Assembly: GCA_002842855.1 (NCBI GenBank)
Contig: PHEE01000005.1
Location: 1 to 64,000 of the forward strand
Reading direction: 5' to 3'
Origin: Alphaproteobacteria bacterium HGW-Alphaproteobacteria-4
GTDB taxonomy: Bacteria > Pseudomonadota > Alphaproteobacteria > Rhodobacterales > Rhodobacteraceae
DNA: 64,000 nt
This document shows positions 9,744 to 18,339 of this stretch, piece after piece. Numbering within the stretch: the stretch's first letter is position 1; every line of letters starts with the position of its first letter. The notes under the pieces are model-generated. The model searched no databases, had not been told where the DNA came from, and was given only the letters and a program-made list of their open reading frames with translations. The translations under genes were made by a program, and so were the position numbers.

Positions 9744-12200
9744 CTAGCGCGGAACCAGCCGCGTGATCCCCGCCGCAGCGCCACGCGCAATGTCGGGGTC
9801 GAGTGACATCGGAATATATTCGCCACGCCGCCAAAGCTCGGAAAGGTCGTCATAATGGCGGCTGAGCGGGTGGCCCGACTGGCCAGTGGAAATGATGAAT
9901 ACAGAACTGTCAGGGTCGGCAAAATCATAGACGCCGCGATAGCCTGCCGCCTGCATGTTGCGGTAGGGGTTGGCGCCGCTGTTGGCCAGGCTGCCACGAT
10001 CTATCGTGAAATCGCCGCCCGAAGTCGATTGGCGAATGTTCACCAGCCAGCTGAGCACCGGCACCTGCCCCAGCACGGAATGTTCGTGCACCGCCTCGTG
10101 CGCATCGCCCCAGCGCCAGCTTTCGACCGTTGGCCCAAAGCGCGCGGTCAGGTCGATCAGCGCCTCGTCGAGGGCGGCGCGGGCGATGTCGGTGCAGGTC
10201 TCTGTTGGCGCCGACTGGATCACGTCGCACCAATGCGCGGCGCCATCGGTGTTGCGATAGACGCGCTCGATGAAAAGCGGTTCGAGGGCTGCGAATTCTG
10301 GCGCAAGCGGGCCCAGCTCATCCCTGATCAGGCGGGTTTGCAGCGCCCGCATCCATGCGGCGTAGATCAGCGGTTCGGGCAGATGCTCGTTCATCGCGCC
10401 ATCCCACCCTGCAAGCAGTTCAAGCGCGCGCTGGCGCTGCCGTTCGGGCGTGCCCGCAGGCGCCGCGGCACCGGTGAACCACAGATCAGCGCCGACCAGC
10501 GGCAACAGGCCGCGCGCAGCAGGGCTGACGTCATCAAGTTGCGCCGCGATGAAGCTTTCGCGGCTGTGCACCTCGCGGTCGCTCATCAGCTTTTGCCAGC
10601 GCTGCACGCGCTGCGTGTCGCCCCAGTCGAAACTGACGTGGTTGGGAAAGCTGCCGTCGCTGACCTTGTTGTTGGTGTTGCCGACAATGCCACCGGCAGG
10701 TGCCAGAACCTGCGGGTTATCCGCGAAGGGCAGGCGGCCCTGCCAGCGGTTCGCGGCAATCCAGCCGGGGCTTGGCATCCGCCCCTGGGTCTGGTGCGCG
10801 GCGTCCCGCGCGGGCAACGTGCCGATCGTGACCATGCCCACGCCGGCCGCGTCGGCAAGTGTGAGGTTCATCGCCGGTGCAACCCAGCCGGCGGCCGCCG
10901 CCGCGCCCTCGGCCACGTTATGCGCCTGCATCAGGCGCAACCCCGCGCTCATCGAGGTGTCGGCCTCGGAAAGCGCGGTCCAACCGAGCGCCACGACATG
11001 GCCGGGCGGCGTGATCGTTGCCAGATTGAAGGTGGTGGGCGGCAGGACCGGGCCATTTTCGCTCCAGCGCAGGGTCAGCGTTACCGGCGTGGCGTCCTTG
11101 ACCTCGATGATCGTACGGCGGGTGAAAAAGCCGGCCCACCCCTCGGGCACGCGGTAGCGATCGGGGTTGTCGGGGCTGAGTTCCTCGATGAACAGGTCTT
11201 GATCGTCGGCATAGGCGGCGGTAATGCCCCAGCCGAGCGCCGCACTACGCCCCGCCAGCACCAGCGGTGTGCCCGGTAGCGTAGCGCCGATCACCCCACC
11301 CGATGCCAGTTCAAGGCGCGCCAGGTACCATGCCGAGGGGGCTGAAAGCCCCATGTGCGGATCATTGGCCAATAGCGAGCCACCCGCCGCCGAACGCCCC
11401 GGCGCCGCCGCAAAGGCGTTCGAGGCAGGCGCCAGACCGCGCGGGGCGAAGGGCGACAGCGCACCCTGTTGCGGCCCGGCGCTTGCCACATTGCGCGGCG
11501 CTGCCGGAAACAGGCTGGCAAAGGCCGGCAGCGCGATCACCGCCGCCCCCGGCGCATCTGGCAAAAGGTCGCGCAGCCAATCGGCATTGAGCAGCGACAG
11601 CCGGGCGCGCAACACCTCGGATTGCAGCGCGTGGGTCTGTTGCAGCGCGGTCAGCTTTAGCACGGCAATCGAATCAGCGGGCTGCCAGGGCGCGATGTCG
11701 GGCTCGTAGAGAAAGAATTCCGGTGCGCCGCGCCCCCGCGCGCCCTCGTTCACCAGGGTGATCCAGGCGTTGACGCCATCGGCATAGGCGCCAAGCGCCA
11801 GTTGCGCATAGCCATCTTGTGCTGCGACCGATTGGGTGGCGAGCGTGTAGATGTCAAGCCTGCGCAACAGCTCGTCCGTGGGCAGAGTGCGCGCACCAAA
11901 CAGCTCCGATAGCCGCCCCTGCGCGGTACGGCGCTGTAAAAGCATCTGCCAAAGCCGATCCTGCGCATGCGCGAGGCCAAGCGCGAAATAGACATCGGCA
12001 TCGGTGGCACCAAAGATGTGTGGTACGTCGTCGGTGGTGCGAACGATTTCGACCGGGGCAGAAATACCCGCCACCGAATGGGTTTCGTCGTAATCGGGCA
12101 GCGAGCGGGAAGCAAAGTAATAGGCCCCTGCCAACGCCAGAACCGAAAGCGCCAGCAGAGCGGAGGCGAGCCGGACAAGCCAGCGGAAGGCGGTCAGCAT
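9744..12200 (-). CDS. Penicillin acylase family protein (N-terminal nucleophile hydrolase)
   Basis: A 818-residue envelope hydrolase of the penicillin amidase / acyl-homoserine-lactone acylase family. The N-terminus has a hydrophobic segment (residues 6-30) that may be a signal peptide or membrane anchor. The alpha-subunit region contains VPHIFGATDADVYFALG and AHAQDRLWQM. The putative nucleophile Ser follows a spacer region in PASNAF, and the family motif LLANDPHMGLS follows it, both around residues 262-285. The family self-cleaves before this Ser into alpha and beta chains. Substrates vary (beta-lactams, AHLs, N-acyl amino acids) and cannot be told from sequence. It is divergently arranged from the dehydrogenase at 12.3 kb. 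Confidence 0.88.
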   Translation of the reverse strand: MLTAFRWLVRLASALLALSVLALAGAYYFASRSLPDYDETHSVAGISAPVEIVRTTDDVPHIFGATDADVYFALGLAHAQDRLWQMLLQRRTAQGRLSELFGARTLPTDELLRRLDIYTLATQSVAAQDGYAQLALGAYADGVNAWITLVNEGARGRGAPEFFLYEPDIAPWQPADSIAVLKLTALQQTHALQSEVLRARLSLLNADWLRDLLPDAPGAAVIALPAFASLFPAAPRNVASAGPQQGALSPFAPRGLAPASNAFAAAPGRSAAGGSLLANDPHMGLSAPSAWYLARLELASGGVIGATLPGTPLVLAGRSAALGWGITAAYADDQDLFIEELSPDNPDRYRVPEGWAGFFTRRTIIEVKDATPVTLTLRWSENGPVLPPTTFNLATITPPGHVVALGWTALSEADTSMSAGLRLMQAHNVAEGAAAAAGWVAPAMNLTLADAAGVGMVTIGTLPARDAAHQTQGRMPSPGWIAANRWQGRLPFADNPQVLAPAGGIVGNTNNKVSDGSFPNHVSFDWGDTQRVQRWQKLMSDREVHSRESFIAAQLDDVSPAARGLLPLVGADLWFTGAAAPAGTPERQRQRALELLAGWDGAMNEHLPEPLIYAAWMRALQTRLIRDELGPLAPEFAALEPLFIERVYRNTDGAAHWCDVIQSAPTETCTDIARAALDEALIDLTARFGPTVESWRWGDAHEAVHEHSVLGQVPVLSWLVNIRQSTSGGDFTIDRGSLANSGANPYRNMQAAGYRGVYDFADPDSSVFIISTGQSGHPLSRHYDDLSELWRRGEYIPMSLDPDIARGAAAGITRLVPR

Positions 12201-12314
12201 CGGGATCTCCGCATCGGTGCCGCGATTGACTGGGCACGGTCAATGGGTAACTAGTTGACGCCGGATCAATGTTCAACGCGCGTTTCAACGAAGCTGCGCG
12301 GGGAGGGGGGGCAA

Positions 12315-13187
12315 ATGGCGAAGCTGGCGTTTCTGGGGCTCGGGGTGATGGGCTTCCCGATGGCGGGGCATCTGGCGGCCAAGGGCCACGCGGTGACGGT
12401 TTACAACCGCAGCCCGGCCAAGGCGGCGGACTGGGTGGCGCGCCATGGCGGCGCCAGCGCGCCGACGCCCGCCGAGGCGGCGCGGGGTGCCGAGATCGTG
12501 CTTGCCTGCGTCGGCAACGACGACGATCTGCGCGCGGTCTGTCTGGGTCCCGAGGGCGCGTTTGCGGGCTTGGGCGCAGGGGCATTGTTTGTCGATCACA
12601 CCACGGTGTCGGCAAAGGTCACGCGCGACCTTGCGGCCGAAGCGGGGGCCGCGGGCTTCGGCTTTGTTGATGCGCCGGTCTCGGGCGGGCAGGCGGGGGC
12701 CGAGAATGGCCAGCTTTCGATCATGTGCGGCGGCGCCGAGGCCGACTTTGCCCGCGCCGAACCGGTGCTGGCGGCCTATGCCAAGGTATGCCGCCGGATG
12801 GGTGCCAGTGGTGCGGGCCAACTGGCCAAGATGTGCAACCAGATTGCCATCGCGGGCGTGGTGCAAGGCCTTGCCGAGGCGCTGCATTTTGCCGAGAAGG
12901 CGGGGCTTTCGATCCCCGAACTGGTTGAGGTGATCGGCGCCGGGGCGGCCGGCAGCTGGCAAATGGCCAACCGGCACAAGGCGATGGCCGAGAACCGCTT
13001 TGACTTCGGATTTGCCGTTGACTGGATGCGCAAGGATCTGGGCATCTGCCTTGCCACCGCAAACGAAAACGGCGCCAGCCTGCCGCTGACCGCGCTGGTT
13101 GACCAGTTCTACAAGGATGTGCAGAAGATGGGTGGCGGGCGCTGGGATACCTCAAGCCTGATTGCCCGCCTGCGCGCGATGGGCTAG
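12315..13187 (+). CDS. NAD(P)-dependent beta-hydroxyacid dehydrogenase (3-hydroxyisobutyrate dehydrogenase family)
   Basis: A 290-residue reductase or dehydrogenase of the 3-hydroxyisobutyrate / tartronate semialdehyde / glyoxylate reductase family. The start at 12315 follows a strong GGGAGGGGGG site and leads into the Rossmann motif FLGLGVMGFPMAGHL. The substrate-binding motif DAPVSGGQAGAENG (about residues 118-131) and the catalytic Lys segment GQLAKMCNQ (about 168-176) are intact. Exact substrate is not determinable; valine catabolism or reduction of small semialdehydes is likely. A palindromic repeat begins three bases after the stop. Confidence 0.88.
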   Translation: MAKLAFLGLGVMGFPMAGHLAAKGHAVTVYNRSPAKAADWVARHGGASAPTPAEAARGAEIVLACVGNDDDLRAVCLGPEGAFAGLGAGALFVDHTTVSAKVTRDLAAEAGAAGFGFVDAPVSGGQAGAENGQLSIMCGGAEADFARAEPVLAAYAKVCRRMGASGAGQLAKMCNQIAIAGVVQGLAEALHFAEKAGLSIPELVEVIGAGAAGSWQMANRHKAMAENRFDFGFAVDWMRKDLGICLATANENGASLPLTALVDQFYKDVQKMGGGRWDTSSLIARLRAMG

Positions 13188-13189
13188 CA

Positions 13190-13272
13190 CTTGCCTTGGT
13201 CGAAATATCCCCGCCGGAGGCCCTTGCGGCGCTGGACGCACGCTCCGCGGGGGATATTTGGCCCAAGGCAAG
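13190..13272. repeat. Dispersed imperfect palindrome, copy B
   Basis: This is the best preserved copy. The left arm is 13190-13212 (CTTGCCTTGGTCGAAATATC and CCC) and the right arm 13250-13272 (GGGGATATTTGGCCCAAGGC and AAG). The 23-base arms pair except at about two positions, around a centre with CCGCCGGAGG and CTCCGCGG. It lies between the dehydrogenase stop codon and the GNAT gene. Confidence 0.75.
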
Positions 13273-13297
13273 CCGCACGACTTTGGGAGGGACGCCG

Positions 13298-13744
13298 ATG
13301 CCTGTGACGATCCGGCCCGTGGCATTGGACGACCGCGAGGCGTGGCAGCGGTTGTTTGCGGACTACGCAACGTTTTACAAGCTCACCCTGGCGCCCGAAA
13401 CCGCAGACGCGGTCTGGGGCTGGATTCATGACCCGCAAAACCCTTTCTGGGCCGATCTGGCGATCACGCCCGATGGGGTGGCGGTCGGGCTGGTGCAGTA
13501 TCAACTGATGCACCGCTCGCTGGGCGGCTCGATGACCTGCTACCTCAGCGACCTTTATGTAGCACCCGAAGCGCGGGGCCACGGCGCGGGGCGCGCGATG
13601 ATCGAGCATGTGCGCAGTTTCGCGCGGGGGCGGGGCCTGCCGGGGGTGCGGTGGTTGACCGCCGAGGGCAATGCCCCGGCGCGCGCGCTTTACGACACGT
13701 TCGCACCGCGTACCGAGTTCGTGCTCTATTCGATTGCGCCCTGA
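13298..13744 (+). CDS. GNAT family N-acetyltransferase
   Basis: A 148-residue acetyl-CoA-dependent acetyltransferase. The start at 13298 is preceded by GGGAGGGACGCC and gives the typical beginning MPVTIRPVALDD. The core strand CYLSDLYVAPEARGHGAGRAMI is split over residues about 80-101 and contains the acetyl-CoA pyrophosphate loop (ARGHGAG). The C-terminal NAPARALYDTF matches the usual alpha4 segment. Substrate unknown. The encoded frame could be extended back through the repeat, but that is not credible. Confidence 0.85.
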   Translation: MPVTIRPVALDDREAWQRLFADYATFYKLTLAPETADAVWGWIHDPQNPFWADLAITPDGVAVGLVQYQLMHRSLGGSMTCYLSDLYVAPEARGHGAGRAMIEHVRSFARGRGLPGVRWLTAEGNAPARALYDTFAPRTEFVLYSIAP

Positions 13745-13835
13745 ACCAAGCGCGGGCGTGACGCCCGGCATTCCACGCCTGCGGATAGTGCGCTAGGATC
13801 GGCCACCACGCCCGACCCTGAGGAGATTTGAGCGC

Positions 13836-15719
13836 ATGGCCGAAGCCATCGACCACGCTGGCCGCCCCACAGCCCGCACCGCATTGCGGCGGCGCGGGCT
13901 GGGCTGGCTTGCGCTGGTGGCAGCTTTTGCGCTGCTGGCGGCGCTGCCGTGGGTTGGCGGGCGCGATGTGTTGGGTCTGTTCATGGGCGATACTGCCCGG
14001 CGCGGCGACACCACCTTACGGCTGGCGGTGGCGACGATGCGCGGGCAACTGGCGCGGTTCGAGCGGCTGCCGCAGTTGGTAGCCGAAACCGCACTGGTGC
14101 GCGCGCTGGCGGCGGCGCCCGATGACGCCGCCATCGTGGCCAGCGCCAACGCCTATTTCAAGCATGTGGGCGCGGTGATCGGGGCCTCGGACATCTATTA
14201 CATGGACCTTGACGGCACCACCCGCGCGGCGTCGAACTACGACACCGAAACCTCGTTCGTGGGGGGCAATTTCGCGTTCCGGCCCTATTTCTACGAGGCG
14301 GCGGCAGGTGGGCAGGGGCGGTTTTTTGCGCTTGGCACCACCTCGCGCAAGCGCGGCTACTATTTCGGCGCGCCGGTGGTTGACGGCGAACGGGTGCTTG
14401 GTGTGGTTGCCTTGAAGGTCGATCTCGACGCGATCGAGGAAACCTGGCGGGGCGGCGATGACGAGATCATCGTGACCGACCCGGACGGGATCATCTTTCT
14501 GTCGAGCCGGGCGGAGTGGCTGTTTTCGGCGATAGCGCCGCTGACGCCGGAGCGGCGGGCACAAAGTGCGGCAACGCGCCGTTATGCCGATGCGACCTTG
14601 CGCGAGTTGCCAATGGCCGAGGCGGAATTGCGCGGCGGGCATCGGCTTGCGGCGGTTACCGAGGCGGGCGCCGAGGCGCGCGAGTTTTTGCGGCTTTCGG
14701 AGGCGATGCCCGATGCGGGCTGGACAGTGAGCGTTCTGCTAGACACCTCGTCGGCGCGGCGCCAGCGTTTGACCGCGCTGATGCTGGTGGTGTTGGCGGT
14801 GGCTTTGGGCAGCATGGCGCTGGCGGTCATGGTGCAGCGGCGCGCGCGGCTGCGCGAGCGGTTGCAGATGCAGACCGAGGCGCAGGCGGAACTGGAGCGG
14901 CGCGTGGTCGCGCGCACCTCGGAGCTTGCCAGCGTCAATGTGCGGCTTGAGGCAGAGATCGGTGAACGCAAGGCGGCCGAGCAGGATTTGCACAAGGCGC
15001 AGGCCGATCTGGTGCAGGCGAGCAAACTGGCGGCGCTTGGCCAGATGTCGGCGGCGCTGAGCCACGAGTTCAACCAGCCGCTGGCGGCAGCGCGCAACTA
15101 TGCCGACAACGCCCTGACGCTGATCGACCGCGCGCGGATCAGCGACGCGCGCGACAACATCGGCCGCATTCTCGATCTGGTCGATCGGATGACTTCGATC
15201 AGCAAGCACCTGCGCAGCTTTGCGCGCAAACCGGGGCAAGAACTGGTCGCGGTCAATCTGGCCGAAGTGGTTGCGGCATCGCGCGAGATTGTGGGGCCGC
15301 GGTTGCGCGATGTCGGGGCGGCGCTGATCGTCGATCTGCCCGCCGATTTGCCCTTGGTGGTGGGCGGCCCGGTGCGCCTGCAACAGGTGCTGGTCAATCT
15401 GATTTCCAACGCCGCCGACGCGATCGAGGGCCACGCCGATCGCCGGATCGAGCTGGCCGCGCACGCCAGTGCCAAGGGCCTGCGGCTGACCCTGCGCGAC
15501 CATGGGCCGGGGGTGCCCGCAAGCCAGCGCGAGCGGATTTTCGACCCCTTCTTCTCGACCAAGGTGGTGGGCAAGGGGCTGGGGCTTGGCCTTTCGATCT
15601 CTTACAACATCATCAAGGATTTCGGCGGCGACTTGCGGGTTGCCGATGCGCCGGGGGGGGGTGCGCTGTTCATAATTGATCTGCGCGCGGCCAAGGCCAA
15701 GAGCAAGGCGCGGGCATGA
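13836..15719 (+). CDS. dctB: C4-dicarboxylate-type sensor histidine kinase DctB
   Basis: Membrane sensor kinase of 627 residues, paired with the next gene. The first membrane segment lies at about residues 26-48 and the second at about 305-330. Between them is a periplasmic double-Cache (PDC) sensor with YYMDLDGTTRAASN and the ligand-pocket-like region FRPYFYEAAAGG. A coiled coil (residues 335-390) leads to the HisKA motif LSHEFNQPLAAARNYADN, the characteristic DctB H-box, and a HATPase_c domain with GKGLGLGLSISYNI. GAGGAG precedes the ATG. Its stop overlaps the dctD start in ATGA. The inducer may be a C4-dicarboxylate or whatever the adjacent TAXI transporter carries. Confidence 0.9.
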   Translation: MAEAIDHAGRPTARTALRRRGLGWLALVAAFALLAALPWVGGRDVLGLFMGDTARRGDTTLRLAVATMRGQLARFERLPQLVAETALVRALAAAPDDAAIVASANAYFKHVGAVIGASDIYYMDLDGTTRAASNYDTETSFVGGNFAFRPYFYEAAAGGQGRFFALGTTSRKRGYYFGAPVVDGERVLGVVALKVDLDAIEETWRGGDDEIIVTDPDGIIFLSSRAEWLFSAIAPLTPERRAQSAATRRYADATLRELPMAEAELRGGHRLAAVTEAGAEAREFLRLSEAMPDAGWTVSVLLDTSSARRQRLTALMLVVLAVALGSMALAVMVQRRARLRERLQMQTEAQAELERRVVARTSELASVNVRLEAEIGERKAAEQDLHKAQADLVQASKLAALGQMSAALSHEFNQPLAAARNYADNALTLIDRARISDARDNIGRILDLVDRMTSISKHLRSFARKPGQELVAVNLAEVVAASREIVGPRLRDVGAALIVDLPADLPLVVGGPVRLQQVLVNLISNAADAIEGHADRRIELAAHASAKGLRLTLRDHGPGVPASQRERIFDPFFSTKVVGKGLGLGLSISYNIIKDFGGDLRVADAPGGGALFIIDLRAAKAKSKARA

Positions 15720-17065
15720 GCAGCGCGCATGTTCTTCTGGTTGATGACGAGGCGGTGTTGCGTGCATCGACGGCGCAATTGCTCGACCTTGCCGGGTTTG
15801 CGGTCGAGGAGCTGTCGCAGGGCGACCGTGCGCTTGATCTGGTCAGCTTCGGCTTTCCCGGCATCGTGATTACCGATATCCGCATGCCCGGCATCGACGG
15901 CATCAGCCTGATGAACCGCATCCACGAGATCGACCATGAGATTCCGGTGATTCTGATCACCGGGCACAGCGACGTGCAGCTGGCGGTGCGGGCGATGCGA
16001 GAAGGTGCCTATGATTTTGTGGAAAAGCCGTTTGCCGGGTCGCAACTGGTTGAAATCGCGACCCGCGCGCTTGACCACCGGCGGCTGGTGCTGGAAAATC
16101 GGGTGTTGCGCGCTGCTGCCGGGCAGGCCGACGACCTTGAGCAAAGGCTGGTGGGGCGGTCAAACGCAATGATCGATCTGCGGCGGCGCATCCGCACCAT
16201 TGGCCCGACCGAGGCCAATGTGCTGATTGTGGGCGAGACCGGATCGGGCAAGGAGGTGGTGGCGCGCGCGCTGCACGACCTTTCGGCGCGGGCCCGCAAA
16301 CCCTTTATCACCATTGACTGCGCGGCGCTGCCCGCAACGCTGATTGAAAGCGAGTTGTTCGGGCATGAGGCGGGGGCGTTTCCCGGCGCGATGCGGGCGC
16401 GGTTCGGCAAGTTCGAGCACGCGCGCGGCGGGACCATTTTGCTCGACGATATCGGCTCGATGCCGTTTGCGATGCAGGGCAAGTTGCTGGGGGTGTTGCA
16501 GGAAGGCGCAATCACGCGGCTTGGCTCAAACGAGCCGGTGGCGCTGGATGCGCGTTTCATCGTCACCAGTCGGGTTTCGCTGGAAGACGAGGTGGCCGCG
16601 GGTCGTTTTCGCGACGATCTGTTTTATCGGCTGAACGCGGTTCGGCTGACGGTGCCGCCGTTGGCGGCGCGGCGCGAAGACGTTGCGCTGCTGTTCCTGC
16701 GGCTTCTGGCCGAGGCTGCCACCCGGCACCGGGTCGAGCCAGTCAAGGCGCCGCCGCAGGTGATTGCGGCCATTACATCGCGCGACTGGCCCGGCAATGT
16801 GCGCGAATTGCGCAACGTCGCCGACAGGTTCGCGCTCGGGTTGGGGTTGAGCGAGGCATCGTTTGGCGCCAGCGAACCACCGCAGCGCCTGGCCGATCAG
16901 GTTGCCGATTTCGAGCGCCGCGCGATTGAGAGCGCGCTGCGCGCGCATCGCGGCAGCCTGCGCCCGGTTTATGAGCAGCTTGGCCTCTCGCGCAAGACGC
17001 TTTACGAAAAGATGCAGCGTTATGGTTTGGACAAGGCCGATTTCAGCACCGGTGAGGGCAAATAG
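15716..17065 (+). CDS. dctD: DctD-type response regulator (NtrC family)
   Basis: Enhancer-binding-type regulator of 449 residues, partner of the preceding kinase. The receiver carries LLVDDEAV, the phospho-acceptor in IVITDIRMPG and the Lys in VEKPFAG. The AAA+ domain has Walker A GETGSGKE, SELFGHEAGAF and Walker B ILLDDIGSMP. The sigma-54 contact loop reads GAFPGA at residues 220-225 (16373-16390) instead of GAFTGA, replacing the key Thr with Pro. The C-terminal Fis-like HTH contains LSRKTLYEKMQ. The next gene is a TAXI-type solute-binding protein after a 219-base gap, a natural target promoter. Confidence 0.9.
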   Translation: MSSAHVLLVDDEAVLRASTAQLLDLAGFAVEELSQGDRALDLVSFGFPGIVITDIRMPGIDGISLMNRIHEIDHEIPVILITGHSDVQLAVRAMREGAYDFVEKPFAGSQLVEIATRALDHRRLVLENRVLRAAAGQADDLEQRLVGRSNAMIDLRRRIRTIGPTEANVLIVGETGSGKEVVARALHDLSARARKPFITIDCAALPATLIESELFGHEAGAFPGAMRARFGKFEHARGGTILLDDIGSMPFAMQGKLLGVLQEGAITRLGSNEPVALDARFIVTSRVSLEDEVAAGRFRDDLFYRLNAVRLTVPPLAARREDVALLFLRLLAEAATRHRVEPVKAPPQVIAAITSRDWPGNVRELRNVADRFALGLGLSEASFGASEPPQRLADQVADFERRAIESALRAHRGSLRPVYEQLGLSRKTLYEKMQRYGLDKADFSTGEGK

Positions 17066-17284
17066 CGCCGGGTGGGCAGGATTCCCCACAGTGGCACGAG
17101 GCGATGTTACGAAATCCACCCATTGTTAGCGCCACCACATGCATCCCCTGCGGGTTTCTGTCACATAGCGGTTGATCCATTCCTGCGCAGTCTGCTTTCT
17201 GATCTTGCATTTCGCGCGGTGCCGCAGGGCACGCGCGAGATCGGGGCGCCGCCCCGCATCTGAAAACGTTCTGGGAGGAACACC
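17066..17284. other. Intergenic leader between dctD and the TAXI transporter
   Basis: This 219-base stretch has no gene. It should hold the promoter and any DctD binding sites for the transporter. I see no clear GG-N10-GC sigma-54 promoter and no terminator hairpin for dctD. A GGGAGG ribosome site ends it at about 17272-17277. Confidence 0.4.
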
Positions 17285-18253
17285 ATGCGATTCACCAAAT
17301 TTGCCGCTTTTGCGGTTTCTGCGCTCATGGCGCTGCCTGCTGCCGCGCAAGACCGTGCCGGCTGGCCCAAAGAACTCACCATCGGCACCGCCAGCCAGGG
17401 TGGCACCTATTTCGTTTATGGCAACGGCTTTGCAAGCTACATCACCGAGGCGCTTGGCCTCAGCGCCACCGGCGAAGTCACCGGCGGCCCGGTGCAAAAC
17501 GTGACGCTGGTGGAAACCGGCGACCACCTGATGGGCCTGGTGACCATGGGCCCGGCGTTCGATGCGTGGAATGGCAAGTCGGAACTCGCGCCGGGGCTTG
17601 AGCACCGCTCGATCCGCGCGCTGTTCCCGATGTATCAGACGCCGTTCCAGGTGATTGCGCTGAAGAAATCTGGCATCACTTCGGTTTCCGATCTGGAAGG
17701 CAAGCGGGTTAGCGTTGGCCCGGCGGGCGGCACCCCCGGCACCTACTGGCCGCAGTTCATCGAGGCGGTTGGGGTCAAGGCCAACATTTCGAACGCGGGC
17801 GCTGCTGATGCCGCGGGTCAACTTGGCGATGGCCTGATCGACGCTTTCGCCTTTGCAGCGGGCGTGCCGATTTCGGCCTTCGCGCAGCTTGCCGCCGAGC
17901 AGGATGTGGTGATGTTCGGCTTTACCGCCGAAGAACTGCCCAAGGTTCTGGCCGCGTTCCCGGCAATGGCGCCGCTGACGATTCCGGCGGGCACCTATGC
18001 CGGGCACGACTATGACCAGAACACGGTGGCGCTCTGGAACTTCGCCATTGCGCATGCCGATATGCCCGAAAGCCTGGCATACGAGATTACCAAACTGGCT
18101 ATGGAAAACCCCGACCGCATGGTTGGCATCCACGCCGCAGCCAAGGAAACGCTGCTGGCAAACTGGGACAAGAACACCTTCATGCCGTTTCATCCGGGTG
18201 CCGTGAGGTACTATGAGGAAAAAGGCATCACCATTCCCGCGAACCTGAAGTAA
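17285..18253 (+). CDS. TAXI family TRAP transporter solute-binding subunit
   Basis: Periplasmic substrate-binding protein of a tripartite ATP-independent periplasmic transporter, TAXI class, 322 residues. Residues 1-21 form a signal peptide ending ALPAAAQ. The mature protein shows the TAXI features ELTIGTASQGGTYFVYG near the N-terminus, MGLVTMGPAFDAW, and the segment GKRVSVGPAGGTPGTY. It is followed 86 bases later by the fused membrane subunit. TAXI ligands known from other bacteria include glutamate and alpha-ketoglutarate-type acids; the ligand here is unknown. Confidence 0.92.
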   Translation: MRFTKFAAFAVSALMALPAAAQDRAGWPKELTIGTASQGGTYFVYGNGFASYITEALGLSATGEVTGGPVQNVTLVETGDHLMGLVTMGPAFDAWNGKSELAPGLEHRSIRALFPMYQTPFQVIALKKSGITSVSDLEGKRVSVGPAGGTPGTYWPQFIEAVGVKANISNAGAADAAGQLGDGLIDAFAFAAGVPISAFAQLAAEQDVVMFGFTAEELPKVLAAFPAMAPLTIPAGTYAGHDYDQNTVALWNFAIAHADMPESLAYEITKLAMENPDRMVGIHAAAKETLLANWDKNTFMPFHPGAVRYYEEKGITIPANLK

Positions 18254-18339
18254 CGACTGCGTGCGAACACTGGCGGCGCCTGCCCAAGGAAGGGGCGGGC
18301 GCCGCTTGATGATGCCGCGTTTCCCCCGGGGAGGATTCC

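Noticed and set aside
17066-17284. Sigma-54 promoter before the TAXI gene
   Set aside because: No TGGCAC-N5-TTGC arrangement seen, in line with the altered DctD loop.
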